DNA from: Sphingosinicella sp041916975
GTDB lineage: Bacteria; Pseudomonadota; Alphaproteobacteria; Sphingomonadales; Sphingomonadaceae
Assembly: GCF_041916975.1 (NCBI RefSeq)
Contig: NZ_JAYRYK010000001.1
Span: forward strand, 2,914,001 to 2,978,000
DNA: 64,000 nucleotides
Direction: 5' to 3'
Each line of letters begins with the position of its first letter. Position 1 is the first letter of the stretch. Shown piece by piece: positions 50,259 through 60,896 of the stretch. The notes beneath the pieces were generated by a model that saw only the letters and a list, made by a program, of their open reading frames with translations, was not told the DNA's origin and ran no database searches. The position numbers and the translations under genes were made by a program.

Positions 50259-50795
50259 TTGACGGACACGAAGGCGCTCGAGGCACTGGTGGAGCCGATC
50301 GCAACCGCGATGGGCTTCGATCTCGTGCGCGTTGCGCTGATGAACGGTGCGGGCGGGTTGACGCTGCAGGTGATGGCGGAAGACCCCGCGACGCGGCAGC
50401 TCACCATCGATCAGTGCGCGTCGCTGAGCCGCCGCGTGTCGGACATGCTCGATGAAGTCGATCCGATTCCGGGCGAGTATAATCTCGAGGTGAGTTCGCC
50501 CGGCATCGACCGGCCGCTGACCCGCCTTCAGGATTTTGCCGACTGGGCGGGATATGTCGCCAAGATCCAGCTCACCGAGCCCGCTGAAGGACGGAAGCGG
50601 TTTCAGGGGCACATTCTCGGGCTCGATGATGCTATGGTGCGCATCGCGGTTGAGGGACTCGGCGAGACCGCGGTGCCGTTTGCAAGTATCGCCAGCGCGA
50701 AGCTGGTGCTGACCGACGATCTCATCAAGGCAACGAAGCCGCTCTCCAGCGAGGGCGCCGACGCGTTAGACGAAGAAGAAGAGGAAGACGACTGA
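50259..50795 (+). CDS. rimP: Ribosome maturation factor RimP
   Basis: A 178-residue protein with the RimP N-domain (LVEPIATAMGFDLVRV) and the YNLEVSSPGIDRPL core motif, then an SH3-like C-domain and an acidic tail. It assists 30S subunit maturation. The start is TTG 50259 behind a good AGGAG. Its stop shares one base with the nusA start (TGATG). First gene of the classic rimP-nusA-infB operon. Confidence 0.95.
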   Translation: MTDTKALEALVEPIATAMGFDLVRVALMNGAGGLTLQVMAEDPATRQLTIDQCASLSRRVSDMLDEVDPIPGEYNLEVSSPGIDRPLTRLQDFADWAGYVAKIQLTEPAEGRKRFQGHILGLDDAMVRIAVEGLGETAVPFASIASAKLVLTDDLIKATKPLSSEGADALDEEEEEDD

Positions 50796-52354
50796 TGGCC
50801 ACCGCGATTTCCGCCAACAAGGCCGAGCTGCTGGCGATTGCCGACGCCGTTGCGCGCGAGAAGTCCATCGATCGCATGATCGTGATCGAGGCGATGGAAG
50901 AGGCCATCCAGCGCGCCGCTCGTGCCCGTTACGGCGCCGAGAACGACATCCGCGCGAAGATCGATCCGGTCTCGGGCGAAATGCGCCTGTGGCGTGTGCT
51001 CGAAGTGGTCGAGGCGCCTGAGGATCATTTCAAGCAGATCAGCCTCGTCGACGCGCAGAAGCGCGACAAGGGCGTCGCGATCGGCGACTTCGTCGTCGAC
51101 CCGCTGCCGCCAATCGAGTTCGGCCGCATCGCCGCGCAGGCTGCAAAGCAGGTGATCGTGCAGAAGGTGCGCGATGCCGAGCGCGAGCGTCAGTACGAGG
51201 AATTCAAGGACCGCGTGAACGAGGTGACGACGGGCGTCGTGAAGCGCGTCGAGTTCGGCCACGTCGTCGTCGACCTTGGCCGCGCCGAGGGCGTCATCCG
51301 CCGCGACCAGCAGATCCCGCGCGAAATTCTGCGCGTGAACGACCGCGTGCGGTGCCTGATCAAGGACGTGCGCCGCGAGAACCGCGGCCCGCAGATTTTC
51401 CTGTCGCGCGCGGCGGGCGAGTACATGAAGAAGCTGTTCGCGCAGGAAGTGCCGGAAATCTACGACGGCATTATCGAGATCAAGGCGGTCGCCCGCGATC
51501 CGGGCAGCCGCGCCAAGATTGGCGTCATCAGCCGCGATTCGTCGATCGACCCCGTCGGCGCGTGCGTCGGCATGAAGGGCAGCCGCGTGCAGGCCGTCGT
51601 GCAGGAGCTGCAGGGCGAGAAGATCGACATCATCCCGTGGTCGCCCGACATTGCGACGTTCGTGGTGAACGCGCTGCAGCCCGCCGAAGTCGCGAAGGTC
51701 GTGATCGACGAGGAAGAGCAGCGTATCGAGGTGGTCGTTCCCGACGACCAGCTTTCGCTCGCCATCGGCCGCCGCGGTCAGAACGTGCGCCTCGCGAGCC
51801 AGCTCACGGGTCACCAGATCGACATCATGACCGAGGCCGACGAGAGCGAACGCCGCCAGAAGGAATTCGTCGAGCGCTCCGAGATGTTCATGAACGAACT
51901 CGACGTCGATGAGACGCTGGCGCAGCTGCTCGTTGCCGAGGGTTTCACGGAGCTTGAGGAAGTCGCCTACGTCGAGACGGACGAACTCGCCGCGATCGAA
52001 GGCTTCGACGAGGATCTGGCGGGCGAACTCCAGAACCGCGCCACCGAAGGGCTGGAGCGCCGCGAGGCCGCGAACCGCGAGGAGCGCCGCGCGCTCGGCG
52101 TCGAGGACGCGCTGGCGGCGATCGAGGGGCTCTCCGAGAAGATGCTCGTGACGCTCGGCAAGGCCGGTATCAAGACGCTCGACGATCTCGGCGATCTCGC
52201 GACCGACGAACTCGTCTCCAAACGTGAGGGCGTGCTCAAGGAGTATGGCCTCAGCGAAGCCGACGGTAACCGCATCATCATGGCGGCCCGCGCCCACTGG
52301 TTCGAGGGCGAAGACGCATCCGGGGAGGACGCACCCGCGGATGCCGAAGCATGA
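50795..52354 (+). CDS. nusA: Transcription termination/antitermination factor NusA
   Basis: A 519-residue protein: N-terminal RNAP-binding domain (1-125), S1 domain (about 135-200), two KH domains (about 230-345, with GACVGMKGSRVQ and IGRRGQNVRLAS), and a C-terminal pair of acidic helix-hairpin-helix repeats (LLVAEGFTELEEVAYVE; LGKAGIKTLDDLGDLA). Ends overlapping the next gene by 14 bp. Confidence 0.97.
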   Translation: MATAISANKAELLAIADAVAREKSIDRMIVIEAMEEAIQRAARARYGAENDIRAKIDPVSGEMRLWRVLEVVEAPEDHFKQISLVDAQKRDKGVAIGDFVVDPLPPIEFGRIAAQAAKQVIVQKVRDAERERQYEEFKDRVNEVTTGVVKRVEFGHVVVDLGRAEGVIRRDQQIPREILRVNDRVRCLIKDVRRENRGPQIFLSRAAGEYMKKLFAQEVPEIYDGIIEIKAVARDPGSRAKIGVISRDSSIDPVGACVGMKGSRVQAVVQELQGEKIDIIPWSPDIATFVVNALQPAEVAKVVIDEEEQRIEVVVPDDQLSLAIGRRGQNVRLASQLTGHQIDIMTEADESERRQKEFVERSEMFMNELDVDETLAQLLVAEGFTELEEVAYVETDELAAIEGFDEDLAGELQNRATEGLERREAANREERRALGVEDALAAIEGLSEKMLVTLGKAGIKTLDDLGDLATDELVSKREGVLKEYGLSEADGNRIIMAARAHWFEGEDASGEDAPADAEA

Positions 52355-52994
52355 GCCCGAACGTCGCTGCATAATTAGCGGTGAGCGCGAAGGGCGGGAC
52401 GCACTGGTGCGGCTCGCTCTTTCCCCCGACGGCGAGGTTCTGCCGGATGTCGGCGCGCGCGCGCCGGGCCGCGGCGCGTGGGTGAAACCCGATCGCGCTT
52501 TCGTTGCTGAAGCCGAAGCCAAAGGCAAGTTGAAGGGCGCATTGCAACGTGCCTTCAAGGGCGATGTGAAACGCGTGCCCGAAGGCATGGCGGAACGCAT
52601 CGAGGCCGGGTTGAAACGCGCGGCGCTCGACCGGCTTGGGCTGGAGCTTCGCGCGGGCAATCTGCTGCTCGGCAGCGACCGCATCGCAGGGGCGGTGGAC
52701 AGCGGCGAGGCGCGGCTTGTGCTGCACGCCGCCGACGCCGCGCCCGACGGCGTGCGCAAGCTGGCGCAGCGGTTGCATTCGGCGGGCGGAAAGGCCAAAG
52801 CAATCGCCTTGCCCGTGGGCCGGGATGAATTGTCCTTGGCGCTTGGGCAGGCCAATGTGGTACACGCCGCGCTTCGCGACCGGCAGGCCGCGCTTCGCGT
52901 GGAGTCTGCGGTCACTCGCTGGCGCGCGTATCTTGGTCTGCATGACGGAATCGAAATCTCGGACGGGACGCCGTCCGCTGGATCTGAGTTGTAA
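52341..52994 (+). CDS. YlxR (DUF448) protein fused to an L7Ae-like RNA-binding domain
   Basis: A 217-residue fusion. Residues 1-90 are the YlxR domain (RRCIISGEREGRDALVRLALSPDG; GRGAWV). Residues about 95-190 are an L7Ae/L30e-like domain (NLLLGSDRIAGAVDSGEARLVLHAADAA). Such fusions between nusA and infB are standard in alphaproteobacteria and thought to be RNA-binding, with YlxR linked to RNase P or ribosome function in other bacteria. GGAGG lies upstream of ATG 52341, which is within the nusA 3' end. Confidence 0.9.
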   Translation: MPKHEPERRCIISGEREGRDALVRLALSPDGEVLPDVGARAPGRGAWVKPDRAFVAEAEAKGKLKGALQRAFKGDVKRVPEGMAERIEAGLKRAALDRLGLELRAGNLLLGSDRIAGAVDSGEARLVLHAADAAPDGVRKLAQRLHSAGGKAKAIALPVGRDELSLALGQANVVHAALRDRQAALRVESAVTRWRAYLGLHDGIEISDGTPSAGSEL

Positions 52995-53003
52995 AGGGTA
53001 CGA

Positions 53004-55526
<2,523 letters not shown>

Positions 55527-55546
55527 GGCGTTTCGCGCGCGGGTCT

Positions 55547-55933
55547 ATGCGGCAGACGCAAACCCCCGAGGGCAAATCGGTCCGCCTGCTGCGGATCGGC
55601 GAGCAGGTGCGCCATGTGCTGGCGGGCGTGCTCGGCCGCGGCGAAGTGCGCGATCCGGTGCTCGAAACGCACATCGTCTCGGTGAGCGAGGTGCGGGTCT
55701 CCCCGGACCTGCGCATCGCTACGGCTTTCGTGAAGGCGCTCGGTGGTGACGACGACGAGGTGCTCGCCGCGCTGAAACGCAACGCGAAATACCTGCGCGG
55801 CGAGGTGGCCCGGTCCATGAGCACCAAATACACACCCGAACTCAAGTTCCGGCTCGACGAGAGCTACGAGGAAGCCAGCCGTATCGATGCGCTGCTGCGC
55901 GATCCGAAGGTGGCGCGCGACCTCGAGGACTGA
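55547..55933 (+). CDS. rbfA: Ribosome-binding factor A
   Basis: A 128-residue KH-like cold-shock ribosome maturation factor: RIGEQVRHVLAGVLGRGE, VSVSEVRVSPDLRIATAFV and the C-terminal KYTPELKFRLDESYEEASRID. It shares a base with the following tdk start (TGATG), so the thymidine kinase is translated from the same message. Confidence 0.96.
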   Translation: MRQTQTPEGKSVRLLRIGEQVRHVLAGVLGRGEVRDPVLETHIVSVSEVRVSPDLRIATAFVKALGGDDDEVLAALKRNAKYLRGEVARSMSTKYTPELKFRLDESYEEASRIDALLRDPKVARDLED

Positions 55934-56520
55934 TGGCGAAGCTGTATTTCTACTTTGCGTCGATGAACGCGGGGAAATCGACGACGCTGCTGCAATCGAG
56001 CTTCAACTATGTCGAGCGCGGGATGCGGACGCTGCTGTTCACGGCGGCGGTCGATGATCGCGGCGGGCGCGGACGGATCAGTTCGCGGATCGGGCTTGAG
56101 GCCGAAGCGGTACCTTTTTCGGATGATACCGATCTCGATGTCATCATTTCCGCCGAGCACGGCGTGGCGCCGATCGGCTGCGTGCTGGTCGACGAGGCGC
56201 AGTTCCTGAGCCGGGTGCAGGTGGACCAGCTTGCGGCGGTGTGCGACCGGCTCGGCATTCCGGTGCTCGCTTATGGACTCCGCACCGATTTCCGCGGCGA
56301 GCTGTTCGAGGGGAGCGCGCGGCTGCTCGCGATCGCGGACAAGCTCGTCGAGCTCAAATCCGTGTGCGAATGCGGGCGTAAGGCGACGATGAACCTGCGC
56401 GTCGATATGGAGGGGCGCCCGGTGAGCAAAGGCGCGCAGACCGATATCGGCGGCAACGATCGTTATGTGGCGCTTTGCCGAAAGCATTTTCTGGAGCGCC
56501 TCGCGCTGAACGGGAACTGA
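55933..56520 (+). CDS. tdk: Thymidine kinase (type II)
   Basis: A 195-residue TK1-like kinase: P-loop ASMNAGKSTTLLQ (about 9-21), DEAQFLS Walker B/catalytic region, and a C-terminal zinc site with CECG and CRKHF. It phosphorylates thymidine for salvage. It is unusual to find tdk directly coupled behind rbfA; in many bacteria truB follows rbfA. Here tdk and a small exported protein intervene. Confidence 0.95.
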   Translation: MAKLYFYFASMNAGKSTTLLQSSFNYVERGMRTLLFTAAVDDRGGRGRISSRIGLEAEAVPFSDDTDLDVIISAEHGVAPIGCVLVDEAQFLSRVQVDQLAAVCDRLGIPVLAYGLRTDFRGELFEGSARLLAIADKLVELKSVCECGRKATMNLRVDMEGRPVSKGAQTDIGGNDRYVALCRKHFLERLALNGN

Positions 56521-56581
56521 CCTTGCCGCTCAGTCGTCGTTCACCCGGCGGGGCCGATAAAGGGGGCGAAGGAGACAGAGC

Positions 56582-56977
56582 ATGAAGACGATATTCCATG
56601 CTGCAGGAGCGGGCGTGATCGCCGCGCTCCTTTCCACCGTTCCGGCGATTGCGGCGACACCGCAGGCGAAGATCGGCGAGGAGGCGCGCATTCCCTTTGC
56701 CGATACGACGGGCATCCGGAATTTCCGCGCCGAAAACGACCATGCGCTCTATATCGAGGGGCAGACCGGCCGCTGGTATTACGCCGAGACGATGGGCCCC
56801 TGCACGGGTCTCAACTTCGCGAACAAGATCGGCTTCATCACCAAGGGCACGGGGACGCTCGACAAGTTTGGGCAGATTCTCGTCGATGGCCGCACCTGCC
56901 AGCTGAAGAGCCTCGTAACCGCGGAAGACCCCGGCAAGGCCGCGAAGGCCGAAAAAGCCGATAGCAAAGAGGACTGA
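56582..56977 (+). CDS. Small exported protein (DUF6491-like)
   Basis: A 131-residue protein with a signal peptide ending near AIAATP (about 25). The mature region has two Cys (GPCTGL and GRTCQL) likely forming a disulfide, and a Lys/Ala-rich tail. It resembles DUF6491-family periplasmic proteins of sphingomonads and relatives; function unknown. GGAGAC lies before ATG 56582. Confidence 0.7.
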   Translation: MKTIFHAAGAGVIAALLSTVPAIAATPQAKIGEEARIPFADTTGIRNFRAENDHALYIEGQTGRWYYAETMGPCTGLNFANKIGFITKGTGTLDKFGQILVDGRTCQLKSLVTAEDPGKAAKAEKADSKED

Positions 56978-57017
56978 CAGGCGGGCCGCGCGGTGTATTT
57001 TCCTGCCGCATCGCTTG

Positions 57018-57058
57018 GCGCGCAAATCCGGTTCCCACTTTTGCGCGCGATGCTCTAA
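57018..57058. repeat. Dispersed alphaproteobacterial-type palindromic element
   Basis: GCGCGCAAA (57018-57026) pairs with TTTGCGCGC (57040-57048), followed by GATGCTCTAA. The 'CAAATCCGGTTCCCACTTTTGCG..ATGCTCTA' wording resembles a short repeat I recall between genes in many alphaproteobacteria. It lies 9 bp before the truB GTG. Confidence 0.5.
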
Positions 57059-57067
57059 AGCCGCCGC

Positions 57068-57949
57068 GTGAACGGCTGGATCATTCTCGACAAGCCGCTG
57101 GGGCTGACCTCGGCGCAGGGCGTTGCCGCGATCAAGCGGCTGTGGCGGCAGGCGGGCTTCCCGAAGCCGAAGATCGGCCACGGCGGCACGCTCGATCCGC
57201 TGGCGACGGGCGTGCTGCCGATCGCGCTCGGCGAGGCGACCAAGCTGACGGGCCGGATGCTGAACGGCGACAAGGCCTATGCCTTCACCGTGCGTTTCGG
57301 CGCGGCGACGGAAACCGAAGATGCCGAGGGCGCCGTCGTGGCGACATCGGACGTGCGGCCCTCGCGCGCGGCGATCGAGGCGGTGCTGCCGCGCTTCACC
57401 GGACCCATCGAACAGCGCCCACCCGCCTATTCGGCGCTGAAGGTGGACGGCGAGCGGGCCTATGCGCGGGCGCGCGCCGGCGAAACCGTCGTGCTTCCGC
57501 CCCGCGCGGTGACGATCCATGCGCTCGATCTGCTGGAGGCGGACGGTGATACGGCGACGTTCTCCGTTTCGTGCTCCAAGGGCACCTATGTGCGGAGCCT
57601 CGCCCGGGATATTGCGGAGGCGCTCGGCACGGTGGGGCATGTGGTCATGCTCCGACGCACGAAGGCGGGGCCGTTCGGCCTCGAAGGCGCGATATCGCTG
57701 GACAAACTCGGCGAACTCGCTATGGAGCAGCGCCTTATAGCGGCACTGTTGCCGCTGACCGCGGGGCTGGACGACATCCCGGCTCTGGCGGTCAACCCCG
57801 GCGAAGCGGCCCGGCTCAAATCGGGCCAGACGCTCGCCGGACGTCCCGAACCGGACGGACTTGTGGTCGCGATGCTGGACGCAGTGCCCGTCGCGCTCGC
57901 CCGCGTTGAAGCGGGAACAGTCCGTGTGGAGCGGGGCTTCAACCTCTAG
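57068..57949 (+). CDS. truB: tRNA pseudouridine-55 synthase
   Basis: A 293-residue enzyme making pseudouridine 55 in the T arm. N-terminal GWIILDKPLGLTS, the catalytic GHGGTLDPLATGVLPIALGEATK with Asp at about 43, and SALKVDGERAYARARAG. The start is GTG 57068. It is followed 16 bp later by rpsO, the conserved truB-rpsO-pnp order. Confidence 0.96.
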   Translation: MNGWIILDKPLGLTSAQGVAAIKRLWRQAGFPKPKIGHGGTLDPLATGVLPIALGEATKLTGRMLNGDKAYAFTVRFGAATETEDAEGAVVATSDVRPSRAAIEAVLPRFTGPIEQRPPAYSALKVDGERAYARARAGETVVLPPRAVTIHALDLLEADGDTATFSVSCSKGTYVRSLARDIAEALGTVGHVVMLRRTKAGPFGLEGAISLDKLGELAMEQRLIAALLPLTAGLDDIPALAVNPGEAARLKSGQTLAGRPEPDGLVVAMLDAVPVALARVEAGTVRVERGFNL

Positions 57950-57965
57950 AACGAAGGAGTCTACG

Positions 57966-58235
57966 ATGTCGATTGCAGCAGAGCGCAAGGAAGCGCTGAT
58001 CAAGGAACATGCCCGCGCCGAAGGCGACACCGGCAGCCCCGAAGTTCAGGTCGCGATCCTTTCAGAGCGCATCGCCAACCTCACCGAGCACTTCAAGAGC
58101 CACGCCAAGGACAACCACTCGCGGCGCGGTCTTCTCATGCTGGTGAACAAGCGGCGCACGCTGCTCGATTACCTGAAGCGGAAGGACGAGGGACGGTATA
58201 CCGACCTCATCGGGAAGCTCGGGCTTCGCAAGTAA
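57966..58235 (+). CDS. rpsO: 30S ribosomal protein S15
   Basis: An 89-residue protein: DTGSPEVQVAILSERI, LTEHFKSHAKDNHSRRGLL and VNKRRTLLDYLKRKD are signature S15 blocks. AAGGAG precedes the ATG. In well-studied bacteria S15 represses its own translation via the mRNA leader; no such structure is claimed here. Confidence 0.98.
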   Translation: MSIAAERKEALIKEHARAEGDTGSPEVQVAILSERIANLTEHFKSHAKDNHSRRGLLMLVNKRRTLLDYLKRKDEGRYTDLIGKLGLRK

Positions 58236-58246
58236 AAGGTTCGTCT

Positions 58247-58271
58247 CGGGCGCCGCGCACGGCGCCCGTTT
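58247..58271 (+). terminator. Hairpin after rpsO
   Basis: CGGGCGCCG (58247-58255) pairs perfectly with CGGCGCCCG (58260-58268); a TTTCG tail follows. Likely a partial terminator or RNA-processing site between rpsO and pnp. Confidence 0.6.
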
Positions 58272-58362
58272 CGTATTGAAGGTACGGCAGGCGCGAAAAT
58301 GCCTGCCACCGTGCGCAAACCGTCTGCCGCGACAAGCGCGGCGACGGATGATGGAGGCCGGG

Positions 58363-58382
58363 CGGGCATAGGGCCCGTTTTT
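58363..58382 (+). terminator. Attenuator-like hairpin in the pnp leader
   Basis: CGGGC (58363-58367) pairs with GCCCG (58373-58377) and is followed by TTTTT. An enclosing GGCCGG/CCGGCC pair (58356-58361 with 58385-58390) could form a competing helix. Located 30 bp before the pnp ATG. Confidence 0.45.
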
Positions 58383-58411
58383 GACCGGCCGCGAAGGAAA
58401 CGGAAAAACAG

Positions 58412-60742
58412 ATGTTCAATATCCACAAAGTTGAAACGCAGTGGGGCGGCAAGACGCTGACCCTGGAAACGGGCCGCATTGCCCGTCAGGCTGACGGCGC
58501 GGTGTTCGCGACGCTCGGTGAAACCGTGGTGCTTTGCGCCGTGACGGCTGCGAAGTCGGTGAAGGACGGGCAGGACTTCTTCCCGCTGACCGTACACTAC
58601 CAGGAAAAATTCTCGGCCGCCGGCCGCATCCCGGGCGGGTTCTTCAAGCGCGAAGGCCGCCCGACCGAGCATGAGACGCTGACCAGCCGCCTCATCGACC
58701 GTCCGATCCGCCCGCTGTTCCCGGAAGGCTTCTACAACGAGGTCAACGTGATCTGCCAGGTGTTGAGCTACGACGGCGAGAACGAGCCGGACGTGCTCGC
58801 GCTCGTCGCCGCTTCGGCCGCGCTCACGCTTTCGGGCGTGCCGTTCATGGGCCCGATCGCGGGTGGCCGCGTCGGCTATGTCGACGGCGAGTATGTGCTG
58901 AACCCCAGCCGCAACCTCGAAGGCTCGAAGCTCGACCTCGTCGCCGCCGGTACGACGGACGCGGTGCTGATGGTGGAATCGGAAGCGCATGAGCTTTCCG
59001 AGGAAGTGATGCTCGGCGCCGTGATGTTCGTTCACGAGAACGGCAAGAAGGTCATCGACGCGATCATTCGTCTCGCCGAGAAGGCCGCCAAGGATCCGTG
59101 GGAGCTGAAGCTCGACGACGGCGCCGACGCCAAGAAGGCCTCGCTGAAGAAGCTGGTCGGCAAGGATATCGAGGCCGCCTACAAGCTGACCGTGAAGCAG
59201 GAGCGCGTTGCAGCGCTCGACGCCGCGCGCGCCAAGGCGAAGGAGTCCTTCGCGGACGCGGAGCCCGCCGAGAAGCTGAAGCTCGGCAAGCTTGTGAAGA
59301 AGCTGGAAGCCGACATCGTTCGCGGTGCGATCCTGAAGGACGGTCGCCGCATCGACGGTCGCGGCAAGGAAGACGTCCGCCCGATCCTCGCCGAAGTGCA
59401 GGTTCTGCCGCGCACGCACGGCTCCGCGCTGTTCACGCGCGGCGAGACGCAGGCGATCGTCACGACGACGCTCGGCACCGCCGACGACGAGCAGATGATC
59501 GACGCGATCTACGGCATCAGCCACGAAAACTTCCTGCTGCACTACAACTTCCCACCGTACTCGGTCGGTGAAGTCGGCCGCTTCGGTGCGCCGGGCCGCC
59601 GCGAAGTCGGTCACGGCAAGCTCGCATGGCGCGCGCTGCGCCCGGTGCTGCCGACCAAGGAAGAGTTCCCGTATACGATGCGCGTGATCGCCGACATCAC
59701 CGAGTCGAACGGCTCGTCTTCGATGGCAACGGTGTGCGGCGGTTCGCTCGCCCTGATGGACGCGGGCGTGCCGCTCAAGCGTCCGGTTTCGGGCATCGCC
59801 ATGGGCCTCATCCTCGAAGGCAAGGACTTCGCGGTGATTTCCGACATCCTCGGTGACGAGGATCATCTCGGCGACATGGACTTCAAGGTGGCGGGCACCG
59901 AGCTCGGCATCACCTCGCTGCAGATGGACATCAAGGTCGCCGGCATCACCGAGGAGATCATGAAGGTGGCGCTGAGCCAGGCGAAGGCCGGCCGCGCGCA
60001 CATCCTCGGCGAAATGAACAAGGCGCTCGACGGCACCCGCACCGAGATGTCGGCGCACGCGCCGCGCATCGAGACGATGTCGATCCCGAAGGACAAGATC
60101 CGCGAAGTGATCGGCACCGGCGGCAAGGTCATCCGCGAGATCGTCGCGGAAACCGGCGCGAAGGTGGACATCGAGGACGACGGCACGATCAAGATCGCGT
60201 CGTCGGACCTGTCGAAGATCGAAGCCGCCAAGAACTGGATCATCGGCATCGTCGCCGAGCCGGAAGTGGGCAAGGTCTACAACGGCAAGGTCGTGTCGAT
60301 GGTCGATTTCGGCGCGTTCGTGAACTTCATGGGCGCCAAGGACGGCCTCGTCCACATCTCCGAGATCAAGGAAGAGCGCGTCGGGAAGGTTTCCGAGGTG
60401 CTCACCGAAGGCCAGGAGGTGAAGGTCAAGGTGCTCGGCATCGACGACCGCGGCAAGGTTCGCCTGTCGATGCGCCTCGTCAACCAGGAGACGGGCGAGG
60501 AACTGCCCGACACGCGTCCGCCGCGTGAGGAACGCCCGCGCGGTGAGCGCAGCGACCGTGGCGATCGTGGAGATCGCGGCGGCCGTGGTGGTGACCGCGG
60601 ACGCGGCGGCGGTGGCGGTCGTGACCGTGATCGTGGCCCGCGCCGTGATCGCGGCGAAGGCGGCGACCGTCCCCGTCGTGAAGAGTCGAACGAAGGTGAG
60701 GGCGGCGGTCTGCCGGATTTCATCGCCGGCGACCGCGACTGA
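58412..60742 (+). CDS. pnp: Polyribonucleotide nucleotidyltransferase (PNPase)
   Basis: A 776-residue 3'-5' phosphorolytic exoribonuclease. Two RNase PH domains (about 10-230 and 310-545) flank a helical domain; a KH domain (DKIREVIGTGGKVIREI) and S1 domain (about 620-690, GLVHISEIKEERV) follow. The extra C-terminal tail from about 700 is Arg/Asp/Gly-rich (RGERSDRGDRGDRGG-type) and ends GLPDFIAGDRD. Basal activity needs only the core; the tail probably adds RNA or degradosome contacts. Confidence 0.97.
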   Translation: MFNIHKVETQWGGKTLTLETGRIARQADGAVFATLGETVVLCAVTAAKSVKDGQDFFPLTVHYQEKFSAAGRIPGGFFKREGRPTEHETLTSRLIDRPIRPLFPEGFYNEVNVICQVLSYDGENEPDVLALVAASAALTLSGVPFMGPIAGGRVGYVDGEYVLNPSRNLEGSKLDLVAAGTTDAVLMVESEAHELSEEVMLGAVMFVHENGKKVIDAIIRLAEKAAKDPWELKLDDGADAKKASLKKLVGKDIEAAYKLTVKQERVAALDAARAKAKESFADAEPAEKLKLGKLVKKLEADIVRGAILKDGRRIDGRGKEDVRPILAEVQVLPRTHGSALFTRGETQAIVTTTLGTADDEQMIDAIYGISHENFLLHYNFPPYSVGEVGRFGAPGRREVGHGKLAWRALRPVLPTKEEFPYTMRVIADITESNGSSSMATVCGGSLALMDAGVPLKRPVSGIAMGLILEGKDFAVISDILGDEDHLGDMDFKVAGTELGITSLQMDIKVAGITEEIMKVALSQAKAGRAHILGEMNKALDGTRTEMSAHAPRIETMSIPKDKIREVIGTGGKVIREIVAETGAKVDIEDDGTIKIASSDLSKIEAAKNWIIGIVAEPEVGKVYNGKVVSMVDFGAFVNFMGAKDGLVHISEIKEERVGKVSEVLTEGQEVKVKVLGIDDRGKVRLSMRLVNQETGEELPDTRPPREERPRGERSDRGDRGDRGGRGGDRGRGGGGGRDRDRGPRRDRGEGGDRPRREESNEGEGGGLPDFIAGDRD

Positions 60743-60790
60743 CAAATAGTATAAAGGGGGAGTCTCCTGCGAGGCTCCCCCTGCTATTTG
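60743..60790. terminator. Rho-independent-type terminator after pnp
   Basis: GGGGGAG-T-CTC (60756-60766) pairs with GAG-G-CTCCCCC (60771-60781) allowing one G-U pair. Outer CAAATAG (60743-60749) and CTATTTG (60784-60790) extend the dyad. The U tract is weak. Confidence 0.65.
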
Positions 60791-60896
60791 ACGGCTGGGT
60801 AATATTTCGCCCCCAATCGCGCTCCCGTTGGTCTATAGCTCGCAAGGGGAGACGCGCCGGAGGGGCGCAGCGGGCTGAGAAACGACAACAGGTACG

